A stretch of 64,000 nucleotides of DNA from an uncultured Bacteroidales bacterium (GCA_946406015.1 CAMJJD010000001.1:62001-126000), one strand, 5' to 3'; counted from the stretch's first letter, positions 40,694 to 50,402 are shown. Notes: generated from the letters alone by a model not told the origin. Translations and numbers: made by a program.

Positions 40694-42786
40694 TGAAACT
40701 GGAACTGCTGTCACCGGCGAAGAACCTCGAGTTCGGACGCGAGGCCGTCAACCACGGCGCCGACGCGCTCTATATCGGCGCGCCGGCCTTCGGTGCCCGC
40801 GCCGCCGCCACCAACACGCTCGAAGATATCGACGCCCTCGTGCGTTACGCCCACCTCTACGGCGCCAAGGTCTTCGCCACCGTCAACACCCTCCTCTTCG
40901 ACAATGAGTTGGAACCCGCCGTGGCCATGATTCGCCAGCTCTACAACGCCGGTGTCGACGCCCTCATCCTTCAGGACCTCGGCCTGCTCGAGTGCGACCT
41001 GCCACCCATCGAACTCCATGCCAGCACGCAGTGCCACAACGCCTCGGTGGAGCGCATAAAGTTCATGGAATCAGTAGGGTTCAGGCGCGTCATCCTAGCC
41101 CGCGAAACCTCCCTGGAGCAGATGAGTGCCATCCGCGAGGCCACCACGGTCGACCTCGAGGCCTTCGTCCACGGCGCCCTCTGCGTGAGCTACAGCGGTC
41201 AGTGCTACATGAGCCAATATCTCAACGAACGCAGCGGCAACCGTGGCCGCTGCTCGCAGCCCTGCCGCAGCAGCTACGACCTCCTCGCCGCCGACGGACG
41301 CCTGCTGATAAAAGACCGCCACCTGCTGTCGCTGCGCGACTTCAACGCCTCGCAGCGCCTGGCCGACATGATAGCCGCCGGCATCACCTCCTTCAAGATC
41401 GAGGGACGCCTGAAAGACCTCAGCTACGTCAAGAACAACACCGCCTACTACCGGCAGCTGCTCGACAGCATGATGGAGGGCCATTCGCCTGCCTCCAGCG
41501 GCCATTGCACCTACACCTTCACGCCCGACCCCGACCGCACCTTCAATCGCGGCTACACCGACTATTTCCTCCGCACGCGCCAGCCCATGGCCAACTTCGC
41601 CACCCAGAAGTCGCTCGGCAAGAGGGTAGGGGAGGTCACCGCTGTGGGGCGCCGCACCCTCACCGTCGGCGGCAACGAAGCTTTCGCCAACGGCGACGGA
41701 CTTTGCTACCTTGACTCCGACGGCCGCCTGCAGGGGTTCCTCGTCAACCACGTGGAGGGACGCACCCTCACCCCCAACCAGATGCCCGACCTCCAGGTGG
41801 GCACCACCCTCTGGCGCAACCAAGACCAGCAGTTCGAGAAAACGCTGCAAGGCCGCACCGCCGACCGCAAGATAGCCGTCAAACTCTCCTTCTCTCTTGT
41901 TTCTGGCGGCTTCTCATTGAAGATAGAAGACGAGAACGACATCTGCAGCCAAGCCGATATCATGATGGACTATACCCCCTCGTCCGACCCCGTGCGATTC
42001 ACCGACACCATCGTCAAACAGCTTTCCAAACTGGGTGACACGCCCTTCGTGGCCACTGAGGTGCGTGACTGCACCGATGGTGTATACTTCTTGCCGGCCT
42101 CCATCCTCAACCAGCTGCGCCGTGATGCTGTGGCAGCGCTCATGGAGAACCGCATCGCGCACTTCCAGCCAATCGACTGTCCGCGGGAGGACCGCCACGA
42201 GGCCTACCCGCAGGCTGCCCTTGACTATCGCGCCAATGTCGTTAACGCCAAGGCCGAAGCCTTCTATCGCCACCATGGTGTGCAGCAGCTGGAACGCGGC
42301 CTCGAGCAGACATGCGACTACGAGGGGAAGGCACTGATGACCACTAAATATTGCCTTCGCTACGAACTCGGCTGCTGCCTGCACCCCGAAAAGTGGAAAA
42401 AGGAAAGTGATAAGTTGAAAGCGGAAAGTGGAAAGTGGAATGAGGAAAGAGAAAAGTGGAAGGCGGAAAGTGGAAAGTGGAATGAGGAAAGCGGAAAGTG
42501 GAAAGCGGAAAGTGGAAAGTGGAATGAGGAAAGCGGAAAGTGGAAAGTCGAAAGTGGAAAACGTAACGGGGAAAGAGAAAGGTTGAGGGTGGAAAGTGAG
42601 AAGTGGAAAGTGAGAAGTGGCGGGCAGAAAGATGGTGCGGAGGCAGAGCTCCGTTACGCTGGATTTTCGGCGGAGCAACCCCTCAAGATCAACCCTGGCG
42701 ACACTCTTCTGCTCCGGAATCAGGACCACGAATTCCGTCTCGAGTTCGACTGCCGTCAGTGCCTCATGCGCATCTACAAAAAGTAG
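40693..42786 (+). CDS. U32 peptidase family protein (RlhA/TrhP-like RNA hydroxylation) with repeat-encoded insert
   Basis: 697 aa. The U32 core spans about 1-330: [13 protein letters not shown], the collagenase-like signature [19 protein letters not shown], and RGRCSQPCR. Members of this family act in hydroxylation of 23S rRNA or tRNA with an Fe-S cluster. The C-terminal domain has YELGCC before and [10 protein letters not shown] after a foreign stretch at about 566-645: a Lys-Trp-Glu-Ser repeat coded by the GGAAAGTGGAA word repeat (42388-42630). The frame is kept. The insert probably loops out. Confidence 0.85.
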   Translation: MKLELLSPAKNLEFGREAVNHGADALYIGAPAFGARAAATNTLEDIDALVRYAHLYGAKVFATVNTLLFDNELEPAVAMIRQLYNAGVDALILQDLGLLECDLPPIELHASTQCHNASVERIKFMESVGFRRVILARETSLEQMSAIREATTVDLEAFVHGALCVSYSGQCYMSQYLNERSGNRGRCSQPCRSSYDLLAADGRLLIKDRHLLSLRDFNASQRLADMIAAGITSFKIEGRLKDLSYVKNNTAYYRQLLDSMMEGHSPASSGHCTYTFTPDPDRTFNRGYTDYFLRTRQPMANFATQKSLGKRVGEVTAVGRRTLTVGGNEAFANGDGLCYLDSDGRLQGFLVNHVEGRTLTPNQMPDLQVGTTLWRNQDQQFEKTLQGRTADRKIAVKLSFSLVSGGFSLKIEDENDICSQADIMMDYTPSSDPVRFTDTIVKQLSKLGDTPFVATEVRDCTDGVYFLPASILNQLRRDAVAALMENRIAHFQPIDCPREDRHEAYPQAALDYRANVVNAKAEAFYRHHGVQQLERGLEQTCDYEGKALMTTKYCLRYELGCCLHPEKWKKESDKLKAESGKWNEEREKWKAESGKWNEESGKWKAESGKWNEESGKWKVESGKRNGERERLRVESEKWKVRSGGQKDGAEAELRYAGFSAEQPLKINPGDTLLLRNQDHEFRLEFDCRQCLMRIYKK
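42388..42630 (+). repeat. GGAAAGTGG(A) word repeat expanded inside the U32 gene
   Basis: About 240 bp of variants such as GGAAAGTGG, AGTGGAAT and GAGGAAAG in direct orientation, wholly in frame. It codes for [21 protein letters not shown] units of about 7-14 residues. The same word occurs in DUF4175 (29440-29462). Confidence 0.9.
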
Positions 42787-43015
42787 CTTCAAAAATTTTT
42801 TTTTCAAAAAAATCCCTCTTTTTTGACTACCCCTAACACTCTATCCCTCAGTCTTTGCCTGCTTCCCTCTTCTTCTACTCTACTTCATCTTTTCTTCTTT
42901 TCTTTTGGAGGTCATATACAATATTTCTAGGGTTTCTTCGTTACGGTTAATGAACGGGAGGGGAACTCCCGAAGAACAAATGAAGTAAATGCAACGACAA
43001 TAGGAGGATAGGATT

Positions 43016-43825
43016 ATGGCAATCTTGACAAATGGTATCGTGGGTCCGTTCATCGGACGAGTGGGACCGGTGGTGGGCTATATGTGGAAGGGCATCCATT
43101 GTGTGCGTGCCTATGTGGAGCATGTACGGTATCCCAACACGGAATCGCAGCAACAGGAGCGCAACTGGTTCGTCAGCATGGTGCGTTTTGCCTCCGCGGC
43201 ACGGCCGGCATTGAAACTGGGATTGTGTCGGCATGCCAAGGAAGCTGGCATGACGGAAGGGAACTTTTTCGTGATGATGAACAAGCAGTATTTCTCCCGT
43301 GCCGACGGACGTGTGGAGGTGGACTATAGCAAGCTGAAGCTGTCGTTCGGGTCGGCGTCGGATGTCTATTTCCGCGAGGCGCGATTCGAGGCTGGCGAGA
43401 CGGTGTCGGTCGATTTTGAGAAGAACAGTCTGCCGCTGCGCTCCTCGGGTGACGACGGCGTGTACCTGTATGCCTACGCTCCGGGACTGGGCGAAGGTTT
43501 CCTGTCGGCGCCGGCGCCACGTCGCAGCAAGAAGGTGGCTGCCAAGCTTCCCGCTTGGTGGACAGGCCAGGAGGTGCACCTCTACGGCTTTGTGGTCGAC
43601 AAGGACGGGCGTCCGTCGAATACTACCTATATTGGCGTGGGACGCGTGAACCACTATGAGGATCGAGGGCGCTATATCCCGTTGAACAAGAACTGGAACG
43701 ACTTTGTCGAAATGGCCAACGAGGTGAATGCCGAACATGAGGGCGGCGACGATGCTGCGGTGGCGTTGCCGTCGGGTCGGGAGCCTCGTGTCGAGCACTT
43801 CGGTGACCCGCCAGAGGTGCCGTAA
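43016..43825 (+). CDS. DUF6266 family protein
   Basis: 269 aa, no signal peptide. Opens MAILTNGIVGPFIGRVGPVVGYMW, the signature beginning of DUF6266, a family common in Bacteroidetes with unknown function. Middle part YLYAYAPGLGEGFLSAP and end with an acidic tail. Unusually for this phylum it has a strong Shine-Dalgarno sequence AGGAGG at 43002-43007, 8 bp before the ATG. A hairpin CGGGAG-CTCCCG at 42955-42971 lies upstream. Possibly a recently acquired or autonomous gene. Ends before a small hairpin at 43839-43853. Confidence 0.8.
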   Translation: MAILTNGIVGPFIGRVGPVVGYMWKGIHCVRAYVEHVRYPNTESQQQERNWFVSMVRFASAARPALKLGLCRHAKEAGMTEGNFFVMMNKQYFSRADGRVEVDYSKLKLSFGSASDVYFREARFEAGETVSVDFEKNSLPLRSSGDDGVYLYAYAPGLGEGFLSAPAPRRSKKVAAKLPAWWTGQEVHLYGFVVDKDGRPSNTTYIGVGRVNHYEDRGRYIPLNKNWNDFVEMANEVNAEHEGGDDAAVALPSGREPRVEHFGDPPEVP

Positions 43826-43946
43826 AATGTCGTTTTCGGCTCCCGTGAGGAGCGTTTTCGGACCTTTCCGGACTGCCGTCAGGTAAATATTTGTTTATGT
43901 AATCGGCTAGACATTAGCTGGTTGTGATTTGTGTTGTACTTTTTAT

Positions 43947-43977
43947 TTTGTCGGATGAAAAAAAAGTAGTACTTTTG
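43947..43977 (+). promoter_or_regulatory. Promoter of tRNA-Lys
   Basis: TTTG at 43947-43950, 19-bp spacer, TACTTTTG at 43970-43977: the best consensus promoter in the window, 39 bp upstream of the tRNA. Confidence 0.8.
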
Positions 43978-44015
43978 CAAATCGTTTTAAGGCCGTTGAG
44001 AGGCCGGAAAATGAT

Positions 44016-44091
44016 GACTCAGTAGCTCAGCAGGTAGAGCACAACACTTTTAATGTTGGGGTCCTGGGTTCGAGCCCCAGCTGGGTCACCA
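44016..44091 (+). tRNA. tRNA-Lys (TTT anticodon)
   Basis: Complete cloverleaf: acceptor GACTCAG/CTGGGTC, anticodon stem CAACA/TGTTG with loop CTTTTAA giving anticodon TTT, T-arm GTTCGAG, and encoded 3' CCA (44089-44091). A terminator follows at 44106-44134. Confidence 0.97.
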
Positions 44092-44105
44092 TAAACAAAC
44101 CAGAG

Positions 44106-44134
44106 AACCGGAACCTGATGATTCCGGTTTTTTT
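44106..44134 (+). terminator. Terminator after tRNA-Lys
   Basis: 8-bp stem AACCGGAA/TTCCGGTT (44106-44113 with 44122-44129), loop 8 nt, then TTTTTTT. Confidence 0.85.
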
Positions 44135-44142
44135 GTAGCAAT

Positions 44143-45954
44143 ATGAGACGGCTTATAGCACTTATAGTATATTGTATGTGTGGCGTCGGTATGCTCCTAG
44201 CGCAGCAGAGTGACGAGCAGGTGGCGGCCTATTACTACGACCATGGCGAGTATGCGCAGGCGGCGCAGCTCTACGAGGGACTCTATAAGCGCGGTACGAA
44301 CAAATACCACTATCAGCGTCTGCTGTCGGCCTACCTGGAGCTGGGAGAGTACAAAGAAGCGATGCGGTTGGTGGAGCGTCGGCAGAAGAGCCATCCGAAG
44401 GAGCTGAGTCTGTTGGTCGACGAAGGTACCGTCTATCAACGTCAACGCCAGGAGAAGAAAGCCGTACGTTGCTACGACAAAGCCGTGGAGCGGATTGGCA
44501 GCAACCAGCAACCGGTCGCCGACTTGGCGCAGGCCTTCCTCTCGGCAGGCCGACCCGACTATGCCGCGCGGACCTACCTGGCCGCCCGCAGTGCCACGAG
44601 CAACCGCACGCTTTACTTCACCGAACTGGTGACTGTCTACCAGCAGATGGGCAACTATGAAGCCATGACGGGCGAGTATTTCGACCTGCTGGACCATCAG
44701 CCGGGGATGATGAGCAGTGTGCAGGTGTCGATGCAGCGCATGCTGCAGGAGGCTCCCGACCGTAGGCTGGCCGACGGCGTCAGGCGTGCGTTGGTGAGCC
44801 GTGTGCAGGAGCATCCCGACAACAAGGTATACTTGGAGATGATGATATGGTTCTCGTTGCAGGAGAACGACTTCGGCTTTGCTCTGGAACAGGCCGAGGC
44901 GGTCGACGCCCGCTTTCCCGAGCAAGGTGGCGACCAGGTGATGCGGGTGTCGCAGATATCGCAGAAGAACGGTGCCTATGACGTGGCGGCCGATGGCTAC
45001 CGATACCTGCAACGCAAGGGCAAAGAGGACGTCCACTATTTCGATGCCCGTGTGGGTGAGTTGGAGGTGGAGTTCGCACGTATCAATCACAACTACACTA
45101 TCGACGCGAAGAATCTGGCCTCCCTCCGTGCCAGATATCTGTCCGCTTTCGACGAGCTGGGACGTAACGAGCGTACGGTGCCGTTGATGCGACATTATGC
45201 CACGCTGATGGCCTACCATGGCGGCGACGCACAGGAGGCTGTCAGCACGCTGGACGACGTGTTGGAGCTGCCACGTCTGAAGCCACAGGTGCGCGACGAG
45301 GTGAAGCTTGAACTGGGCGACCTGCTGCTTTTTGCAGGGCAGACATGGGATGCCTCGCTGCTGTACATGCAGGTGGAGAAGGCCAACAAGAACGATGTGC
45401 TCGGCGCCGCGGCCAAATTCCGCAATGCCAAATTGTCGTACTATAGCCACGACTTTGAATGGGCCAAGTCGCAGCTTGACGTGCTGCGGTCGTCGACGAG
45501 CAAACTCGTGGCCAACGACGCCATGGAGCTGTCGCTGCTCATCTCCGACAACATGGAAGATGACAGCACCTACGACATGCTGGCCCTCTTTGCCGATGCC
45601 GACCTGCTGCTCTACCGCGGGCAGTTGGAATCGGCATGGGATGCTTTCGACGCTGTGGGCCGTGCCGTGCTTTCGCATCCCCTTTTTGACGAGGTGCTCA
45701 TGCGCAAGGCGCAGATCCGAATGAAGCAGGCGCGCTATGCCGAAGCCGACAGCCTGTTGCAGCGGCTGGTCGATTTCTACCCCTATGACATCACGGCCGA
45801 CGATGCCTTGATGCTGCGCGCCGAACTCAACGAAGACCATCTGGCCAACCCGCAGACAGCCCTCGAATGCTATGAGAAACTGCTACTCGACTACCCGACG
45901 AGTCTCTATGTGGATCGTGCCCGTAAACGTTACAATGCATTGAAAGCAAGATGA
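44143..45954 (+). CDS. Exported TPR-repeat protein
   Basis: 603 aa with signal peptide 1-20 (ends LLAQ). Around ten tetratricopeptide-like helix pairs run through the length, for example AAYYYDHGEYAQAAQLYEGL, YLELGEYKEAMRL and RYAEADSLLQRLVDFYP, a scaffold for protein-protein contacts in the periplasm. No enzyme domain. Starts 52 bp after the tRNA; its stop overlaps rsmA by ATGA, so it may act in cell envelope or translation quality but the link is unknown. Confidence 0.85.
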   Translation: MRRLIALIVYCMCGVGMLLAQQSDEQVAAYYYDHGEYAQAAQLYEGLYKRGTNKYHYQRLLSAYLELGEYKEAMRLVERRQKSHPKELSLLVDEGTVYQRQRQEKKAVRCYDKAVERIGSNQQPVADLAQAFLSAGRPDYAARTYLAARSATSNRTLYFTELVTVYQQMGNYEAMTGEYFDLLDHQPGMMSSVQVSMQRMLQEAPDRRLADGVRRALVSRVQEHPDNKVYLEMMIWFSLQENDFGFALEQAEAVDARFPEQGGDQVMRVSQISQKNGAYDVAADGYRYLQRKGKEDVHYFDARVGELEVEFARINHNYTIDAKNLASLRARYLSAFDELGRNERTVPLMRHYATLMAYHGGDAQEAVSTLDDVLELPRLKPQVRDEVKLELGDLLLFAGQTWDASLLYMQVEKANKNDVLGAAAKFRNAKLSYYSHDFEWAKSQLDVLRSSTSKLVANDAMELSLLISDNMEDDSTYDMLALFADADLLLYRGQLESAWDAFDAVGRAVLSHPLFDEVLMRKAQIRMKQARYAEADSLLQRLVDFYPYDITADDALMLRAELNEDHLANPQTALECYEKLLLDYPTSLYVDRARKRYNALKAR

Positions 45955-46718
45955 ATGAAGTAAAAGCCAAGAAGTTTTTGGGGCAGCATTTCCTCACCGA
46001 CGAGGGCATCGCCCGACACATTGTGGAGAGCCTGTCGCCGTCGGCGCGGAATGTGCTGGAGATTGGTCCCGGCATGGGAGTGCTCACGAAGTACCTGATT
46101 GACAGGCCTGATACCGACTTCCATGTGGTGGAGATAGACCGCGAGAGCGTGGAGTGGCTACATGAGCACTACGAGGGTCTGCATGTAATTGAGGGAGACT
46201 TTTTAAAGATGGACATAAGTGCCCTATTCCATGACACTTGTGCCATTATCGGCAACTTCCCGTACAACATCTCTTCACAGATACTCTTCAAGGTTTTTGA
46301 GCAGCGCAACCGTGTGACCGAAGTGGTGGGGATGTTCCAGAAAGAGGTGGCCGAGCGTGTGGCAGCAGGACCCGGGAGTAAGACCTACGGCATCCTTTCA
46401 GTCTTGCTTTCAGCGTTCTACGAAATAGAATACCTCTTCACCGTTCCCGAGTATGTCTTCAATCCGCCACCCAAGGTGAAGTCGGCTGTCATACGGCTCA
46501 CACGAAATGGTGTAACCTCCTTGGAATGCGACGAGAAACTCTTCGTGCAAGTGGTCAAGGCGGGCTTCAACCAGCGGCGCAAGACGCTGCGCAACGCTTT
46601 GCGCCAACTGGGGATGCCGCTCGACTCGGTGCCCGAAGAACTGCTTGCCAAGCGGGCCGAGCAGCTGTCGGTAGAAGAATTTGTCACCATCACAAAAGCC
46701 ATAGAATCATGTCAATAG
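45951..46718 (+). CDS. rsmA: 16S rRNA dimethyladenosine transferase
   Basis: SAM-dependent enzyme dimethylating two adjacent adenines near the 3' end of 16S rRNA. 255 aa with FLGQHFLTD (9-17), SAM motif LEIGPGMGVLT (36-46), motif IV GNFPYNIS (101-108), and the C-terminal helix NQRRKTLRNALR typical of KsgA. Overlaps the TPR gene by 4 bp and the downstream membrane-protein gene by 10 bp (ATG at 46709). Confidence 0.96.
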   Translation: MNEVKAKKFLGQHFLTDEGIARHIVESLSPSARNVLEIGPGMGVLTKYLIDRPDTDFHVVEIDRESVEWLHEHYEGLHVIEGDFLKMDISALFHDTCAIIGNFPYNISSQILFKVFEQRNRVTEVVGMFQKEVAERVAAGPGSKTYGILSVLLSAFYEIEYLFTVPEYVFNPPPKVKSAVIRLTRNGVTSLECDEKLFVQVVKAGFNQRRKTLRNALRQLGMPLDSVPEELLAKRAEQLSVEEFVTITKAIESCQ

Positions 46719-47287
46719 TATCGTATGTCGTTATCGCCCTTGCGCTGGGCATCAGCAATATGTTGCTGTTCCACCGCTGCGGTGAGGCCACGCCGGTGCG
46801 CCTTAGTATTGGGTTGTTTTACACCTTGTTGGTGTCGGCTGTCCATGTCCTCTTCTTCTATCTGGGCAACCTGTTGGGTAGCCTGCTGAGCCTTGATTCA
46901 CCCACCGAACCGCACCTATACGACGATATTATCGCATACATCTTCCTTGGTATCATTGTGGCGGTGGTTGTCAAGATGTTGGCTCCTTACCTACGTAGAG
47001 AGCCCCGTTTGCCACTGTTTAATTTAGGCGACATTAAGTCGGTGTTGGCCATGGCGGTGGCTACTGGCATCAACGTGCTGCTCATCGGCGTCGGCATAGG
47101 TTTCGCCTCCACTAGTTTTAACTTGCATAAGATACTTTGGCCACTGTTGATAGTCAGCCTATTGCTGAGCTATCTAGGCCTGATGTTCGGCCGCCAGAAA
47201 GTACAGTTGCACCCCCGCCGCTGGATGGTGGTAGCCTCTGTTCTCCTTTTAGGTACAGCCATCGCTGCCTGCGTCAATGCTGTATAA
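46709..47287 (+). CDS. MntP-like membrane protein lacking the conserved acidic residues
   Basis: 192 aa with six predicted membrane helices in two repeats, like the manganese exporter MntP. The repeat halves LALGISNML (about 11-19) and VATGINVLLIGVGIGFA (about 111-127) stand where MntP has SIDAFAV and SIDALAVGIGFA. The metal-site aspartates are replaced by asparagine (S-N and I-N). Transport of manganese is therefore doubtful; the homology is by fold pattern only. Overlaps rsmA, and is convergent with the T9SS gene, overlapping it by 14 bp. Confidence 0.6.
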   Translation: MSIVSYVVIALALGISNMLLFHRCGEATPVRLSIGLFYTLLVSAVHVLFFYLGNLLGSLLSLDSPTEPHLYDDIIAYIFLGIIVAVVVKMLAPYLRREPRLPLFNLGDIKSVLAMAVATGINVLLIGVGIGFASTSFNLHKILWPLLIVSLLLSYLGLMFGRQKVQLHPRRWMVVASVLLLGTAIAACVNAV

Positions 47288-48725
47288 TTAGCCGCTTGTG
47301 GGTGGTGCCGTTGTGGGTGTGGATGGAGATGATATAGGTGCCTGCCCGCAGCCAACTGACATCAACCGAGGTGTCGTGGCCCGACCGTTCGCCGTGGTAC
47401 ACCATCACGCCGTCGGCCGTCCAGATGTCTATGGCCGTGAGGTTGAAACTCGAGGTCACCGTCACCTCGTCGCGAGCGGGGTTGGGTTGCAGGAAGGTCA
47501 GGCGCGACAGCAGCGTCTCGCCTCCCTCGATGCCCTCCGTGCCGCCGCCTGCGGTGTCGGTGCCCACGTAGAAGGTCACCGGCTCGCTCCAGGGCGTCTC
47601 CTTTTTGCTGGTGTCGCACTCGGCCTTCAGCGAGACGCTGTAGAACGACACGGGGTCCAGATCCGTGAGGGTGTACAGCGTGTTGCCCGTCACGTCCTCC
47701 TCGCGCCATTGCGACTGCGGCTGTGTGCGCTTCCCGTAGCGCAGCAGGACACGGCTGTAGTTGGGGAAGCCGTCCCACGTCACCGTGGCCGAGGTGCCGG
47801 AGGTTGTCACCTGTACGTTTGCAATCGGGTCGCATGCCCACGCCGGCGGCACCGTCGTGTCCACCTCTATGATGGGGTAGATCATCACCGACTGACCCAA
47901 TGGACTGGTTCCATACTCCCAGTCAGCCTGATAGAATGGTGGGTCGTTAACAAAATCAGATCCTCGTTCTCCGTGTTTTATCTTAATCTTCACATCAGGA
48001 ATATGGCAAGCTGTCGGTGTTGAATAAGTCTGCGGCTCTTCCGAGTAACAAGATTTGGTATAACTCGCGGGTGTCGCTGCCCAATACTGGGTCGCCAGAC
48101 GGTTCGTGTTTTGCTCGTCATATGCACTGAAGTCAGACCCTCCGACATAGAACGAATCGGTGACGTAGATGGCCGAATCGAAATAATACTCGTACAGACG
48201 ACAATAATAAAACGCTGGAGCGTGAAGACAACAGCTGTCATACCAATAGGTAGGGTAATGGCCCCCTAAATGCACGAAACGGTATGGATCAAATGGATTC
48301 CATTCCACGCTTGCCACCAGGGGGAAGCTGTCAGGCATGGCATCATAGATATACAGATACTGTTTGAACTCGTCTGTGTCGACCAAATGTTGTAGAATTG
48401 GATATGCACATATTGTATTCCATCCTCTGATGGAGGAGGAGGCTATGCCGATGATTTTCAGTGGTACCGGAGTGTAGAACCGTTGCAGCATTATCGCCGA
48501 ATCCGGATGATAATTAGACATCGGCAACCACGTGTTAATTCCCATGACTCTATTCTGTTGAAACCACGACTCAAACTCCCACCAGGAGTAGTAGCCTATC
48601 TCCGATTTCCACTCGATAGTGTCGCCCACGCGGTGGTAGTAATAGTTCGAATACTGCGCCCTTGCCATGTGCGTGGTCATGGTTAACTGTAGCAACGCCA
48701 CGATAATAATAACTTTTGCTTTCAT
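47274..48725 (-). CDS. Secreted protein with fibronectin-type domain and type IX secretion signal
   Basis: 483 aa. Signal peptide 1-23 (ends ARAQ). The middle is Tyr/Trp-rich with no clear family. An FN3-like domain at about 296-390 (ANVQVTTSGTSATVTWDGFP) is followed by a C-terminal T9SS type A sorting domain at about 405-483 (FLQPNPARDEVTV, GTYIISIHTHNGT). It should be exported through the type IX system and attached to the surface. 17 bp after the end of 48743-50104 on the same strand, so in one transcript; base composition is more AT-rich than the neighbours. Confidence 0.8.
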   Translation of the reverse strand: MKAKVIIIVALLQLTMTTHMARAQYSNYYYHRVGDTIEWKSEIGYYSWWEFESWFQQNRVMGINTWLPMSNYHPDSAIMLQRFYTPVPLKIIGIASSSIRGWNTICAYPILQHLVDTDEFKQYLYIYDAMPDSFPLVASVEWNPFDPYRFVHLGGHYPTYWYDSCCLHAPAFYYCRLYEYYFDSAIYVTDSFYVGGSDFSAYDEQNTNRLATQYWAATPASYTKSCYSEEPQTYSTPTACHIPDVKIKIKHGERGSDFVNDPPFYQADWEYGTSPLGQSVMIYPIIEVDTTVPPAWACDPIANVQVTTSGTSATVTWDGFPNYSRVLLRYGKRTQPQSQWREEDVTGNTLYTLTDLDPVSFYSVSLKAECDTSKKETPWSEPVTFYVGTDTAGGGTEGIEGGETLLSRLTFLQPNPARDEVTVTSSFNLTAIDIWTADGVMVYHGERSGHDTSVDVSWLRAGTYIISIHTHNGTTHKRLIIQH

Positions 48726-48742
48726 CTATCCGACTGTTATGG

Positions 48743-50104
48743 TTATGGGCAAATCTTTTCCACCGCCACCTGAATCAGTGTAGGCAACAACATATTATTG
48801 GGACAACTGCGTCTCTCAAAGCTTGCATCCGTATAGGCTATTGCTCTCAACGCAGTTGTATAGTTAGTCATGATGGGAGAGTATATGGCACAGGGCGGAG
48901 TGAGAGAATTCCACAAGGCTTCATACACATCGAGATATGTGCCATTCCCGGACAACACGGGCAAAAAGTTTCTCTTCTCTAAATCCAAAGATTGCGATTT
49001 GCACAGGTTCGGATGCCACGCTTGAGCCGTGTATGATGAATATTGTAGTCTAAACTTTAGCATCCAGTCTTGTATGCCTGTCAATGCACTTGTTGGATGG
49101 TCGGCATATTGCAGCAGATAGGGGGATTCGTTTTTGTCGACATCAAGTTCCAGCAGATTCCACGAGGAACTGAATGGGATTGACGATGCAGGAGTTGTAA
49201 TCCATGTCGGAATGGCAGCTTGCGGCTGGCCTGTACTGGGGTTTATTTTTACCTCGTGGAGCACGTTGCTCACTCCTATGCCGGGAGTGTTGTCGTAGTG
49301 CGCCACAGCAGCTCTATTGTCTTTGATGTGCGAAATCAATACATCTCCCACAGGCGACAGGAAGTCAATGCCATATAGAGTTGATGGCATACATTGATGG
49401 TCCAGAAAATCGGAAATGGCATGATAGGCTCTCACATAGCACCCCTGTCCTACCGGGTCGGTTGCCGCCGCCACGACGACATCGTCCAAACAGGCAATGT
49501 CGGTATAGATGAACTCATACCCTTTGTTGTAGAATATGTTCAAATACCAGCTGGCACCGCCGAACCAAGCTGAGGCAATACATGTCCCCATCGTTGTTCC
49601 TGGGTCGAAGAACGTGGACAGCCCAACCATGGCCATGTTCACGGTATCCCCCGACTGCCCACTTGATATAAATAAATCCAACCGCTTCAAATCATGCACT
49701 TTCACATAAAAAAGAGGAGGGGCAGGTCCTGCTATGAATGTATAATTCACGCCGCCACCACCCAAAAAAGTAGAGTAAATGTCGAACATACCCACCAATC
49801 CGTCATAACTAGATCCGCTGGCCGTCCCACAAAAATATGCTTCGGCATCATTCCAAATACGCACATCGTGGATTTGCCAACCTTTAGGGAGCTTGAATGC
49901 CTTGGCTGATGGGTTCCCGTTTTGATACAATATAAAATAAGCTTCCGATGAGGAGATTTCGGTGTAGATGAGCTGGTGTTCGTCGTCCACCGAGCGGATG
50001 ATGCTGTTGTTCGCTGCACTGATATTAAACTCGTTTACCTGTGCCCGCACCATTCCGGAGAAAAGGAACAGTGCGCTGAAAATCAAAATGATGAATCTTT
50101 TCAT
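48743..50104 (-). CDS. Secreted protein of unknown function
   Basis: 453 aa with signal peptide 1-21 (MKRFIILIFSALF to RAQ). The remainder shows beta-strand alternation and a repeated W/Y pattern, with tentative propeller-like repeats (YTEISSSEAYFI, GLVGMFDIY, LLELDVDKN), but no family I can name and no T9SS signal. It leads the two-gene minus-strand unit with 47274-48725, from the promoter at 50134-50141. Lower GC than the window average suggests acquisition together with its partner. Confidence 0.65.
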   Translation of the reverse strand: MKRFIILIFSALFLFSGMVRAQVNEFNISAANNSIIRSVDDEHQLIYTEISSSEAYFILYQNGNPSAKAFKLPKGWQIHDVRIWNDAEAYFCGTASGSSYDGLVGMFDIYSTFLGGGGVNYTFIAGPAPPLFYVKVHDLKRLDLFISSGQSGDTVNMAMVGLSTFFDPGTTMGTCIASAWFGGASWYLNIFYNKGYEFIYTDIACLDDVVVAAATDPVGQGCYVRAYHAISDFLDHQCMPSTLYGIDFLSPVGDVLISHIKDNRAAVAHYDNTPGIGVSNVLHEVKINPSTGQPQAAIPTWITTPASSIPFSSSWNLLELDVDKNESPYLLQYADHPTSALTGIQDWMLKFRLQYSSYTAQAWHPNLCKSQSLDLEKRNFLPVLSGNGTYLDVYEALWNSLTPPCAIYSPIMTNYTTALRAIAYTDASFERRSCPNNMLLPTLIQVAVEKICP

Positions 50105-50133
50105 AGGCCTTTTGTATTATGGATTTACGACTG

Positions 50134-50141
50134 CAAATATA
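50134..50141 (-). promoter_or_regulatory. Promoter -7 element of the two secreted genes
   Basis: Minus-strand TATATTTG, with TTTG 21 bp upstream (50163-50166); 30 bp to the ATG at 50104. Confidence 0.65.
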
Positions 50142-50212
50142 GATATTTTTTTTCAACCTGTGCAAAAAAACTTTCCGCAGTCTCACAAAACAGTAGAGGA
50201 ATATGCTACAGG

Positions 50213-50275
50213 TCAGCGTGCTATCAGCAGCCGCTTGTGGGTGGTGCCGTTGTGGGTGTGGAAGAGGTCACATAG
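50213..50275 (-). pseudogene. Remnant of a T9SS C-terminal tail
   Basis: Minus-strand frame ends FHTHNGTTHKRLLIAR at the stop 50213-50215. 34 bp (50229-50262) are identical to the end of the intact T9SS gene (47290-47323). No longer frame precedes it, so this is the leftover 3' end of a second gene of that type. Confidence 0.7.
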
Positions 50276-50373
50276 GAAATGGTGGGAGGGATTGGTATGG
50301 TGGGTGGTGATGCGGGTTTGTTAAAGAATGTTAAGAATGGGCCGGGTGGTGATATCATTCCATTTTTTTATTG

Positions 50374-50381
50374 TATATTTG
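50374..50381 (+). promoter_or_regulatory. Promoter -7 element of the 50403 gene
   Basis: TATATTTG matches TAnnTTTG, 21 bp before ATG 50403. Confidence 0.6.
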
Positions 50382-50402
50382 CACTCCAAACGAACTATAA
50401 TT

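Noticed and set aside
43839..43853. Strong terminator after DUF6266
   Set aside because: Only a 5-bp stem with a TTTT run of four; too weak to list as a firm feature, though it may help termination before the tRNA promoter.
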